A stretch of DNA of 64,000 nucleotides from an uncultured Opitutales bacterium. Lineage in GTDB: Bacteria > Verrucomicrobiota > Verrucomicrobiia > Opitutales > Seribacteraceae. The stretch's first letter is position 1, and each line of letters opens with the position of its first letter. Below are positions 42,954 to 51,371 of this stretch, piece after piece. A model generated the notes under the pieces. That model worked only from the letters and a program-made list of their open reading frames with translations. It was not told the origin of the DNA and did no database searches. Where the stretch lies: assembly GCA_905612515.1 (NCBI GenBank), contig CAJQSI010000016.1, forward strand, positions 27,695 to 91,694, given 5' to 3'. The position numbers and the translations under genes are program-made.

Positions 42954-45374
42954 ATGCCCGCATCTATATTTTATTCATTCCTTATTTGTCTGCCGCTCCT
43001 GTTGAACGGAAAGACGCACTGGTCGCTGATTCCACCGGAACGGCCTTCATCTGGAAAGAGCATTGATGATTTCATAACGAAAAAACTTTCGGAAAAAGGA
43101 TTGAAGAAGTCGAAAGAGGTGCCCAAACGCATACTGATTCGGCGGGTGTACCTAGACATGTTGGGCTTGGTGCCCACTCCCGGGGAAGTGGCCGCCTTCG
43201 TCTTGGACAAGAGAGAGCACGCATATGAGAGGGTAATAGAAAAGGTCCTCAAGAACCCGAGCTACGGGGAGCGTTGGGCACGGCACTGGCTCGACGTGGT
43301 GCGTTATGCCGACAGCGCAGGCTTCGAGACCAACCACGAGCGACCCAATGCCTATCATTACCGCGACTACGTCATTCGTGCCTTCAACGAGGACAAGCCC
43401 TACGACCAGTTCGTTTTTGAGCAGATTGCCGGGGACACGGTGGGCCAGGACGCCGCCACCGGATTCATCGTGGCTGGCCCCAAGGATATCGTAGGCGGAA
43501 AAGATCCTCTACTCAAGAAGCAGCAACGGGCCAACGAATTGGCCGATATGGTGGGCGTCACTGGTTCCGCCTTCCTTGGACTCACAGTTGGTTGCGCCCG
43601 CTGCCACGACCACAAGTTCGACCCCATTTCTCAAGTCGACTTCTATTCCATGCAGGCGATCTTCGAGGGTGTGCAGCACGGGGATCGCAACATACCTTTG
43701 ACGGCAAAACAAAAGCAGCGTCTCGACGAGATGACAACAGAAGAGAACGACCTTCGGGCGAGACTGAAGAAGTTCATTCCTGTGGTTGACGGCAAGAGAC
43801 TGGGGGTGCCCGTGAACTTTAAGCGAAACCTAGAGAACTTTGACCCCGTGGAAGTGCGATTCGTACGCTTCACCACAGAGGTCACCAACAACAACAGCGA
43901 ACCCTGCATCGACGAGCTGGAATTATGGACGCCGGGCAAGGATCCCAAGAACGCCGCCCTCGGCGCCAAATTAACTTCATCGGGAGACTACGCCAATAAC
44001 CCCAAGCACAAGCTCGCGCACCTCAACGACGGCAAGTACGGCAACGAACGAAGCTGGATTTCCGACCAAAAGGGCAAAGGATGGGCCCAACTGGAATTAC
44101 CCGAATCCACCACCATCGAACGTATTGAATGGGGACGCGATAGGACCGGTCGCTACAAGGATCGCCTTCCCACGAAGTATCGCATTGAGGTAGCCACGGA
44201 GCCAAACAAATGGAAAGTCGTGGCGGGTTCGCAAAATCGCAAGCCATTCGACAAAGGCGAAACCGAGGACCCCGTCTACGATTTCGCCAACCATCAGGAA
44301 GCCGAAGCCGAGCAGGGTCGGGCCTGGCAGGCGAAGCTTAAGGAACTCCAGACGAAACGGGCTGATCTGCAAAAGATGAACAAGGCCTATACCGGCACCT
44401 TTAATCAACCGGCCCCCACCCGGGTCATGTATCGCGGGAACCCGCTCGCCCCCCGTGACGTCGTCGCCCCTGAGGGACTGAGCGCCCTGAAGCCTTTGCT
44501 TAAACCCTTGGACTTGAAACCGGACGCCCCGGAACGCGAACGACGCATCGCCTTTGCCAGGTGGTTGACCCATCCGAAGAACCCCTTGACTGCCCGCGTC
44601 ATGGTAAATCGCATCTGGCACTATCATTTCGGCCGGGGCCTCGTCGCCACACCGTCCGATTTCGGTGACATGGGCTTTCGACCAACACATCCCGAATTGC
44701 TGGACTGGTTGGCTCTGGAATTCATGAAAAACGGTTGGTCGGTTAAGCATATGCACCGCCTGATCCTTCATTCCAAAACCTACCGGCAGGCTTCCCTTCC
44801 CCGCAAGGATGGTTTGGCCAAGGATGCGGGGAGCGAGTTGCTTTGGCGCTTCCCGCCCCGCCGCCTCGAGGCTGAGGCCATCCGCGACAACGCCCTATTG
44901 CTGGCAGGAGGCCTCGACCGGAAAATGTACGGGCCCGGCTTTCTGCTTTTCGTACCCAACTCCAATTATGCGCGCAACTGGGTAGCCAAGGACGACTTCA
45001 AACCCGAAGACATGCGCCGCATGATCTACACCATGCGAATCCGTATGGAGCAGGACTCTATCTTCGGAGCTTTCGACTGCCCCGACGGAGGACAGGCCGC
45101 CCCCAACCGGAGCCGCTCAACTACGCCCATCCAAGCCCTCAACCTCTACAATAGCGGATTCATGGCTGATCTATCCAAACGTTTCGCCAAGCGTATTGCC
45201 GAGGTAGCCGGAGAGGACCCCGGGAAACAAATTGGCCGAGCCTATGCCTGGACCTTCGGACGCTCTCCTCAGGGAGAAGAAACCAAGGAAACCTTGGCCT
45301 ACCTGGAGGAGCATGGCCTTCCCGCTCTTTGTCGCGTACTCCTTAACGCCAACGAATTCCTTTTCCTGCAATGA
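42954..45374 (+). CDS. DUF1549/DUF1553 protein with discoidin-like insert
   Basis: An 806-residue protein with a short signal peptide. DUF1549 (about residues 35-240) contains [19 protein letters not shown] and a CARCHDHK motif at 214-221, which has the CxxCH spacing of a haem c site. A discoidin (F5/8 type C)-like carbohydrate-binding insert follows at about 298-425 ([18 protein letters not shown]). DUF1553 occupies about 510-790 ([33 protein letters not shown]). The N-terminal cytochrome c domain found in many relatives is absent. The stop overlaps the next DUF1501 start by four bases, the classic pairing of these families. Function is unknown. Confidence 0.92.
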   Translation: MPASIFYSFLICLPLLLNGKTHWSLIPPERPSSGKSIDDFITKKLSEKGLKKSKEVPKRILIRRVYLDMLGLVPTPGEVAAFVLDKREHAYERVIEKVLKNPSYGERWARHWLDVVRYADSAGFETNHERPNAYHYRDYVIRAFNEDKPYDQFVFEQIAGDTVGQDAATGFIVAGPKDIVGGKDPLLKKQQRANELADMVGVTGSAFLGLTVGCARCHDHKFDPISQVDFYSMQAIFEGVQHGDRNIPLTAKQKQRLDEMTTEENDLRARLKKFIPVVDGKRLGVPVNFKRNLENFDPVEVRFVRFTTEVTNNNSEPCIDELELWTPGKDPKNAALGAKLTSSGDYANNPKHKLAHLNDGKYGNERSWISDQKGKGWAQLELPESTTIERIEWGRDRTGRYKDRLPTKYRIEVATEPNKWKVVAGSQNRKPFDKGETEDPVYDFANHQEAEAEQGRAWQAKLKELQTKRADLQKMNKAYTGTFNQPAPTRVMYRGNPLAPRDVVAPEGLSALKPLLKPLDLKPDAPERERRIAFARWLTHPKNPLTARVMVNRIWHYHFGRGLVATPSDFGDMGFRPTHPELLDWLALEFMKNGWSVKHMHRLILHSKTYRQASLPRKDGLAKDAGSELLWRFPPRRLEAEAIRDNALLLAGGLDRKMYGPGFLLFVPNSNYARNWVAKDDFKPEDMRRMIYTMRIRMEQDSIFGAFDCPDGGQAAPNRSRSTTPIQALNLYNSGFMADLSKRFAKRIAEVAGEDPGKQIGRAYAWTFGRSPQGEETKETLAYLEEHGLPALCRVLLNANEFLFLQ

Positions 45375-46849
45375 TGTTGCCCCAACCCGAAAACCTGTCC
45401 CCCGCCGGGAGCTCGCTCCTCAACCGGCGCGATTTCCTGCGTCGTTCGGGAACCGCCTTCGGGGGCATGGCCTTGGCCGGTTTGCTTGCCGATGATCATT
45501 TATTGGGAAGCCCGATTCGGCCTGAGATCCATCCTGACCGCCCCTTTTCCGCCCGCAAGACCCATTTCCCCGCCCGGGCCAAACAGGTACTCGTCATCTA
45601 CTGCACGGGAGCCGTCAGTCACGTCGATACTTGGGAACACAAACCCGAACTCTTCCGGCGCCACGACACTCCGATGCCTGGGGCTATAAACACTTTTCAG
45701 GGCGAGAACGGCAACCTCATCAAGCCCATCCGGGACTTCAAAGCGAGAGGAACCTGCGGCAAGATGACAAGCGATCTTCTCCCCGAGTTAGGATCGCTTG
45801 CCGACGACATCGCCTTCATCCACTCCCTGACCAGCAAGACCAACACCCATGGTCCCGGCGAGACATTCATGTCCACCGGGTTCATCCTGGAGGGTTTCCC
45901 TTCCATGGGAGCCTGGAGCACCTACGCCCTCGGGACAGAGAACGAGGACCTGCCCGCATTTGTCTCAATACCGGACCCACGCGGAAACCCACAGGCCTCT
46001 ATAAACAATTGGTCCAACGCCTTCCTGCCCGCCCAGTTTCAAGGCACACCTTTCAGCGCCTCAAAAAAAATCCGGCATCTCTTTCCCCCGGATAAGTTTG
46101 CAGGTAAAACCGATTCCGATGGCCGTGACCTTCTCAAGCGTATCAACGAACGCCACCTGCAAAAGTATCCTGGAGACTCTGAGTTGGCCGCACGCATAGC
46201 AGGCTACGAGCTCGCCGCACGAATGCAAATGTCCATACCTGAGGTGACCGATCTCTCCAAGGAACCCGCTTCGATCCTCAAGGAATATGGGGCCGACGAC
46301 ACCAAGAACAAAGATCGGGCCGGTTTCGCACGTAATTGCATCCTCGCCCGGCGACTCCTGGAAAAAGGGGTCCGTTTCGTTCAGCTCTTCAACGGTTCCT
46401 ATGCCATGGGGGAAGGCGTGGGCAACTGGGACGGGCATAAATCGATCGAGGCCCAATACCCCGGACACGCCCATATTCTCGACCAGCCCGCCGCTGCCCT
46501 CATTCGTGACCTCAAGACTCGCGGCATGTTGGACGATGTTCTAGTTGTCTGGTGTACCGAGTTCGGGCGCATGCCCACCTTCCAGAAAGGAGCCAGCGGT
46601 CGGGATCACAACCCTGCAGGCTTCACCGGTTGGCTCGCCGGAGCTGGGGTCAACGCACCTTATTCCCACGGTGCCACCGACGCCTTCGGTTGGAAGGCCG
46701 AACAGGATATTGCCACCGTGCACGATTTCCATGCCACCATCCTCCACCTCCTCGGCCTCGACCACGAAAGGCTCTCCTATTACCACAACGGCATCAACCG
46801 TCGATTGACCGACGTGCACGGGCACGTCATCAAGGAAATTCTCGCTTGA
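45371..46849 (+). CDS. DUF1501 domain-containing protein (Tat-exported)
   Basis: A 492-residue protein whose ATG overlaps the preceding stop (ATGA), so it is translationally coupled to the DUF1549/1553 gene. The leader carries [19 protein letters not shown]. Motifs: [19 protein letters not shown] near residue 75, EFGRMP near 396, GRDHNPAGF near 409 and a C-terminal [16 protein letters not shown] with a [14 protein letters not shown] ending. The [15 protein letters not shown] form is the sulfatase-like subgroup of DUF1501, shared with the protein at 57356. Its histidines and aspartates could form a metal site like that of alkaline phosphatases, but this is not shown. The gene at 46864 begins 14 bases later. 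Confidence 0.93.
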   Translation: MMLPQPENLSPAGSSLLNRRDFLRRSGTAFGGMALAGLLADDHLLGSPIRPEIHPDRPFSARKTHFPARAKQVLVIYCTGAVSHVDTWEHKPELFRRHDTPMPGAINTFQGENGNLIKPIRDFKARGTCGKMTSDLLPELGSLADDIAFIHSLTSKTNTHGPGETFMSTGFILEGFPSMGAWSTYALGTENEDLPAFVSIPDPRGNPQASINNWSNAFLPAQFQGTPFSASKKIRHLFPPDKFAGKTDSDGRDLLKRINERHLQKYPGDSELAARIAGYELAARMQMSIPEVTDLSKEPASILKEYGADDTKNKDRAGFARNCILARRLLEKGVRFVQLFNGSYAMGEGVGNWDGHKSIEAQYPGHAHILDQPAAALIRDLKTRGMLDDVLVVWCTEFGRMPTFQKGASGRDHNPAGFTGWLAGAGVNAPYSHGATDAFGWKAEQDIATVHDFHATILHLLGLDHERLSYYHNGINRRLTDVHGHVIKEILA

Positions 46850-46863
46850 AGACCCACCTCCTC

Positions 46864-47697
46864 ATGAAAACAATTACTTCTCTCTTTCTGCTGCTTGCCA
46901 GCCTCACTCATCTCTCTGCAAAGTCCGATACTTGGCCCGTGTATGCCTTCCAGAACGGGGTGCACTTCAAGACTACCGAGGAACGCGTCAAGGTATTGAA
47001 GGAACTGGGCTACGACGGGATCGGTTCGGCCAAGCTGTCCCAAAGCGACCTTCCCCTTCCCCAACGCCTCAAGCTCTACGACGAGGTCGAGCTCAAGCTC
47101 TTCAGCTTCTACGTCGGCGGAAAACTGGGTTCAAAAGGGCACACTTACGGCAAGGAAATTAGCCAAGCGATCAAGGACCTCAAGGGGCGCGAAACCATCC
47201 TCGAGCTGTTCGTCCAAGGCAGCAAGAAGAGCAACACCGACGAACAGGCGGTGGCCTTCGTACGCGAGATCGCCGACCAGGCGAACGAGTCGGGCCTGCG
47301 CATCGTCCTCTATCCCCATGCTGGATTTTACGTCGATACCCTGAGTGCCGCCGTGCGCGTTGCTCGCAAATGCAAACGGGAAAACGTGGGCGTGATGTTC
47401 AACCTGTGTCACTACTTGAAAGTCGAGCCGAAGACCGACCTCAAGGCCGCCCTCACCGAGGCCAAGCCTCTCCTTTGGCAGATCAGTACTTGCGGGGCAG
47501 AAAAGGGAGGAAACAGTTGGGGGCAGCTCATTCAGACTTTGGACCGGGGCAGCTACGATCAAGCCGTCCTTTTCCAAATGCTTCGCGAGCTCGGCTTCAA
47601 GGGCAACGTCGGATTCCAGTGCTACGCCATAGGTGGTGATTCACGCGAAAACCTCAAGCGGTCAATCGGAGCATGGAACAAGCTGCATTCGAAATAA
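46864..47697 (+). CDS. Exported sugar phosphate isomerase/epimerase-like TIM barrel
   Basis: A 277-residue protein read from the ATG at 46864 (signal peptide MKTITSLFLLLASLTHLSA); the frame is open further upstream only as a shadow of the DUF1501 gene. The body matches the xylose-isomerase-like/AP endonuclease 2 TIM-barrel family (LKELGYDGIG near residue 41, LYPHAGFYVD near 149, FNLCHYLKVEP near 180, GNVGFQCYAIGGD near 250). Many relatives bind a divalent metal through Glu, Asp and His and act on sugars or keto-sugars. Export suggests a periplasmic sugar substrate. The four genes from 42954 to 48127 are nearly contiguous. Confidence 0.87.
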   Translation: MKTITSLFLLLASLTHLSAKSDTWPVYAFQNGVHFKTTEERVKVLKELGYDGIGSAKLSQSDLPLPQRLKLYDEVELKLFSFYVGGKLGSKGHTYGKEISQAIKDLKGRETILELFVQGSKKSNTDEQAVAFVREIADQANESGLRIVLYPHAGFYVDTLSAAVRVARKCKRENVGVMFNLCHYLKVEPKTDLKAALTEAKPLLWQISTCGAEKGGNSWGQLIQTLDRGSYDQAVLFQMLRELGFKGNVGFQCYAIGGDSRENLKRSIGAWNKLHSK

Positions 47698-47704
47698 TCG
47701 TTCC

Positions 47705-48127
47705 ATGAAAATCTACTTTGCGGGAGCGATCCGCGGCGGGCGGCAGGACGTCTCGAACTACCACGCCATGATCGCCCATCTGCAGGCCCATGCCGAGGTG
47801 CTGACTGAGCATGTCGGCAACAAGGCCCTCAGCGACGGAGGCGAACAAGATCTCACAGACAAGGAAATCCATGCCCGAGACATCTCGTGGCTGGAAAAAT
47901 GCGATGCCGTGGTCGCGGAAGTCACCACACCCTCCCTCGGTGTTGGCTACGAACTGGGGATCGGGGAAAAACTGGGCAAGCCGGTCCTTTGCCTCTTCGA
48001 CGCCGGCAATCGCGACTACCGCCTCTCCGCCATGCTCTCGGGCAACCCAAGGGTGACCGTGGTCCGCTACCAGGAGTTGAAAGATGCCATGGAGGCTATT
48101 GATTTATTTATTGAACAAAACAGGTGA
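47705..48127 (+). CDS. Nucleoside 2-deoxyribosyltransferase-like / DNPH1-like protein
   Basis: A 140-residue cytosolic protein from the ATG at 47705, seven bases after the preceding stop. It shows the family's substrate loop IYFAGAIRGGRQD at the start and AEVTTPSLGVGYELG near residue 77, with the conserved Glu that forms the ribosyl-enzyme intermediate in this fold. The RGGR start matches 2'-deoxynucleoside 5'-monophosphate N-glycosidase (DNPH1/RCL) better than the transferases. It would cleave deoxynucleotides to base and deoxyribose 5-phosphate. It is the one clearly intracellular nucleotide enzyme in a run of exported proteins, so its link to them is obscure. Confidence 0.85.
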   Translation: MKIYFAGAIRGGRQDVSNYHAMIAHLQAHAEVLTEHVGNKALSDGGEQDLTDKEIHARDISWLEKCDAVVAEVTTPSLGVGYELGIGEKLGKPVLCLFDAGNRDYRLSAMLSGNPRVTVVRYQELKDAMEAIDLFIEQNR

Positions 48128-48152
48128 TTCAATTCATTGCTCAGCAAACCCT

Positions 48153-49445
48153 ATGAGACAAGCATTAGCAACCGCCACCCGACTCCTTTTATTAGCCGAT
48201 GTTTTTCTTTCCCTTGAGGGGTGGGCGCACGATGAGCAAAATTCCGGCATCCACTTCAAGCATTCCGTAACGACCGAGAAAAAACCTTGGACATCCAAGA
48301 AGTTTCTCAACGATCCTGCAGACTTTCAATTCGCCATCGTTTCCGACCGTACGGGCAGGCCGAGGGAGGGGATCTTCCCGAAAGCGGTCGACAAGCTCAA
48401 CGAGCTGCGCCCGGAGTTCGTGATCACGGTCGGCGACATGATCAAGGGAGGAGCGGGCAACCGGGACGTGGCCAAATTGAAAGGCCAGTGGAAGGAATTC
48501 AATTCCTTCATCAAGGGATTCGATATGCCTTTCTTCTATCTGCCGGGCAACCATGACCTGGGCAACGAGGTTGCGGATCAAATCTGGGACGAACTGTATG
48601 GCGTGCGCTACTATTCCTTTATTTACAAGAACGTGCTTTTCCTTTGCTTGAACACTCAAGGCGGGCCGGGTTCCAAGCCGGCCCTTTTGCAGGACGAGCA
48701 AATCAATTGGGCCCTCGCCGAGCTCAATAAGAACGCGAAGGTCCGCTGGACGCTCGTCTTCATGCACCAACCGCTCTGGTTGATGGAGGAGGGAATACTC
48801 ATCCACAAGCAAGGGAAAAAAGAACTCCGCAAGACCAATACCGGCTGGCCCAAAATTGCGAAGGCATTGAAGGGGCGCAAGCACTCGGTGTTCGCCGGGC
48901 ATGTTCATCACTACGGAAAGTATCTGAGGAACGGAACCAGTTTCTACACCCTCGGAACGACGGGCGGAGGAAGCAAGCTCAGGGGGTTGGCTTTCGGCGA
49001 ATTCGATCACGGAACCTGGGTCACCATGACCGATCAAGGCCCGCGTATGGCCAACCTCTTGGTCGAAGGAATACTCCCCGACGACGTCACCACCGAAAGC
49101 CACCAAGTGTTCTGGCGTAGCCTCCTCTTCAAGGAATACTTTGAAAAAGGGACTTCTCTCAACGGAAAGACTCTCACCCTGCCCCTCCGCAACTCCTTTG
49201 CGTTCGATATAAAGGGGAAACTGTCCTGGAATCTAGCTCCTAATTCGAATTGGACAATCAATCCTGCTCAAACGGAAATCGTTCTCCAAACCGAGGAAGA
49301 AAAAACGCTTCGCTTCACGATCCACCGGGCGAAACCGGACAAGAAGCTGAGGAAGGCTCCACTCCCCAAGCTCGACATCCGCTTCAACGCCGAAGGCAAG
49401 AAACTCGATCTCGGTATGCTTTTGGAGATTGCCTTGGAAAGATAG
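48153..49445 (+). CDS. Secreted calcineurin-like metallophosphoesterase
   Basis: A 430-residue protein from the ATG at 48153 (signal peptide to about residue 28, ending LEGWA). Metal-site motifs appear in order: IVSDRTGRP near residue 66, GDMIKGG near 93, PGNHDLGN near 131, FMHQPLW near 207 and GHVHHYGKY near 249. The Asp-Arg at the first site differs from the more usual GDxH, and is common in a large group of exported phosphoesterases. About 150 further C-terminal residues form a beta domain of unknown role. It is unlike the protein at 4983 outside the motifs. Substrate unknown. Confidence 0.88.
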   Translation: MRQALATATRLLLLADVFLSLEGWAHDEQNSGIHFKHSVTTEKKPWTSKKFLNDPADFQFAIVSDRTGRPREGIFPKAVDKLNELRPEFVITVGDMIKGGAGNRDVAKLKGQWKEFNSFIKGFDMPFFYLPGNHDLGNEVADQIWDELYGVRYYSFIYKNVLFLCLNTQGGPGSKPALLQDEQINWALAELNKNAKVRWTLVFMHQPLWLMEEGILIHKQGKKELRKTNTGWPKIAKALKGRKHSVFAGHVHHYGKYLRNGTSFYTLGTTGGGSKLRGLAFGEFDHGTWVTMTDQGPRMANLLVEGILPDDVTTESHQVFWRSLLFKEYFEKGTSLNGKTLTLPLRNSFAFDIKGKLSWNLAPNSNWTINPAQTEIVLQTEEEKTLRFTIHRAKPDKKLRKAPLPKLDIRFNAEGKKLDLGMLLEIALER

Positions 49446-49484
49446 AAGGGAAATTGTTTCATAGAAAAAGTAAACTTAAATAAA

Positions 49485-49571
49485 ATGAAGAAAGTACCCA
49501 TTATCGACGGCAACGGCTCGGAACCCCTGAATCGTTCCAACAGCACCTCAAACAAACTGAACAAAAACTAA
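49485..49571 (+). pseudogene. Fragment of a DJ-1/PfpI-like gene start
   Basis: Reads MKKVPIIDGNGSEPLN and then unrelated residues to a stop after 28 codons. It aligns residue for residue with the start of the fragment at 51015 (MKKVLIIVGDASETLD), which matches the usual opening of DJ-1/PfpI family proteins in this type of genome. The fragment is too short to fold. It lies in the 133-base gap before the ceramidase-like gene. Confidence 0.5.
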
Positions 49572-49578
49572 TCTGGTA

Positions 49579-51018
49579 ATGAACAAGTGCTCTTCACTTC
49601 TTTCCTTTTTCCTTCTTTGCACCCTCTCCTGCCCCGCCCAAACGGATCTTTTACGAGTGGGCGCCGTCTGTGTGGACATGACCCCCACGGTTTTCCCCAT
49701 CCAGCTGCGCTCGGGCAAATCCAATTACGTACATGATCCCCTACACGTGCGGGCGGTGGCTTTCGAGCGGGGCGAAGGACGGGTCGTCATCTGCCTGATC
49801 GACGCCATCGGTATCGGGAGGGACATGTCCGACCTTGCCAAAGCGCGGGCGGCCGAAAAGACCGGATGGAAAACCGAAGAGATGCTGATTTGCGCCACCC
49901 ACACCCACACCGCCCCCAAAGGTGGCGAGGGGACGCCCGGCAAGGAGGCCTACGAGAAGCTCAAGCACGAGAAACTGGAGGAAGCCATTGTGAAAGCCAT
50001 TCAAGCCCTCCAGCCGGCCCGGGTCGGCTTTGGCTCTGACGAGGAGCCGAGCGAAGTGCGCAACCGGCGTTGGTTCCTCGAACCCGGTACCATGACCCCC
50101 AACCCGCTCGGGGAACAGGACAAAGTCAAGACCAACGCAGGTCGCAACGACTTAATCAAGCCCGCCGGTCCGACCGATCCCGAAATATGCGTCATCGACG
50201 TCCGGACCACACGCAACAAGCCACTCGCCCTCATTGCCAACTACGCCCTCCATTACGTCGGGGGCATCCCCAAGGTGAAGGAGGAAAACGAACGATTGGT
50301 AGGAATGGCATCAGCCGACTACTTCGGCGAGTTCTCCCGGGTCATGCCCTACCGGATCGGGGGGACCAATCCACCTGAGGATTTTGTCGCCCTCATGACC
50401 AACGGGGCCAGTGGGGACATTAACAACCTCGTCTTTACCGGGACCCGGGCACCTCGCTCGCCGTTCGAGCAAGTGCGCATCGTCGCCTCCAAGGCGGCCG
50501 ACACCGCGTGGCGGGCGGTCAAGAAGATCGAGAGCTACGACGACAAGCCCATCGTCGCCGTTCTCCAACGCGAAGTCGACCTGCCTTACCGCAAGCCGGC
50601 CAAGAGGGAAATCATTCTCGCCGAGGGTCTGCTCAAGAAAAGCTCCAAGGAGAGAGGAGAGATCAACAAACGGACCACTTCCGTGGCCAACCGGGTGATC
50701 GAGTATTCGGGCCCAGAACACCCCGAAACCGAACCCGTCCTCATTCAGGCAGTCAGGATCGGGGAACAAGCCATCGTCAGTATGCCCTTTGAGGTCCTCG
50801 TGGAAATCGGACTCGAGATCAAGGAGAAGAGCGCCTTCGAACGGACCTTTCTGATCGGGCTGGCCAACGGTGGCTACGGATACCTTCCTCCTCCCAACCA
50901 GCACAAGCTGGGAGGCTACGAGACCTGGTTGGGTACCTCCCGCTTTCAGCCTCAGTCTTCCGACTTACTCATCAAGCACCTCTTGGAGATGCTCGAAGAT
51001 CTTAACAAATTGAAATGA
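49579..51018 (+). CDS. Neutral/alkaline ceramidase-like secreted protein
   Basis: A 479-residue protein with a signal peptide (MNKCSSLLSFFLLCTLSCPA; a cysteine near the cleavage site could allow a lipoprotein). It matches the N-terminal catalytic domain of the neutral ceramidase-type superfamily: VGAVCVDMTP near residue 28, ICATHTHTAP near 112 (zinc-binding histidines), NYALHYVGG near 218 and MTNGASGDINN near 274. Most exported bacterial members lack the C-terminal Ig-like domain of true ceramidases and their substrates are unknown; an amide or ester bond is likely. Its stop overlaps the start of the fragment at 51015 by four bases. Confidence 0.86.
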   Translation: MNKCSSLLSFFLLCTLSCPAQTDLLRVGAVCVDMTPTVFPIQLRSGKSNYVHDPLHVRAVAFERGEGRVVICLIDAIGIGRDMSDLAKARAAEKTGWKTEEMLICATHTHTAPKGGEGTPGKEAYEKLKHEKLEEAIVKAIQALQPARVGFGSDEEPSEVRNRRWFLEPGTMTPNPLGEQDKVKTNAGRNDLIKPAGPTDPEICVIDVRTTRNKPLALIANYALHYVGGIPKVKEENERLVGMASADYFGEFSRVMPYRIGGTNPPEDFVALMTNGASGDINNLVFTGTRAPRSPFEQVRIVASKAADTAWRAVKKIESYDDKPIVAVLQREVDLPYRKPAKREIILAEGLLKKSSKERGEINKRTTSVANRVIEYSGPEHPETEPVLIQAVRIGEQAIVSMPFEVLVEIGLEIKEKSAFERTFLIGLANGGYGYLPPPNQHKLGGYETWLGTSRFQPQSSDLLIKHLLEMLEDLNKLK

Positions 51019-51158
51019 AGAAAGTACTCATCATCGTGGGGGACGCATCGGAAACCCTCGACACCCTCTATCCCTTTTACCGTCTCCAGGAAGCGGGCAT
51101 CGAGACCGATTCCTTCTCCAGCGGGATCGGATCCTTGCCAGGTCTTGACTCCGCCTAA
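51015..51158 (+). pseudogene. Truncated DJ-1/PfpI family gene
   Basis: An ATGA overlap with the preceding stop gives a 47-codon frame. The first 28 residues (LIIVGDASETLDTLYPFYRL) match the start of DJ-1/PfpI class I glutamine amidotransferase-like proteins, which normally run to about 190 residues with a nucleophile cysteine near residue 110. The frame then turns to unrelated sequence and stops, so the catalytic cysteine and most of the fold are missing. It is probably the remains of the last gene of the 49579 operon. Confidence 0.65.
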
Positions 51159-51371
51159 CCAGATTTTTCTACTCTAAACCAAATAAGGTGAACCCTGGAT
51201 CTCCACTGCTATTCATTCACTATCTTGGCATCGCCCTCTGTCTGGGGCCGTATTCTCCTTCACCGGAAAATCCCATCGCGTCTACGACTCCCTGATCTAC
51301 TACGAGGAAAGAGCCTTCCAAGTGAACAAGGAAGTTGATTTCGAGGAGAAGAGAAACAGGATTAAGTAATT
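51159..51371 (+). other. Gap with an unidentified coding remnant
   Basis: A frame without a start (about 51245-51366) reads FTGKSHRVYDSLIYYEERAF and on to NKEVDFEEKRNRIK before a TAA. It has protein-like composition, ends six bases before the next gene, and could be the 3' end of a deleted gene. In another frame, GTG at 51188 opens a 35-codon signal-like sequence. I recognise neither. Confidence 0.35.

Noticed and set aside
46552-46863. Possible N-terminal extension of the TIM-barrel protein
   Set aside because: It is arginine-rich shadow sequence of the DUF1501 gene; the ATG at 46864 starts a clear signal peptide.
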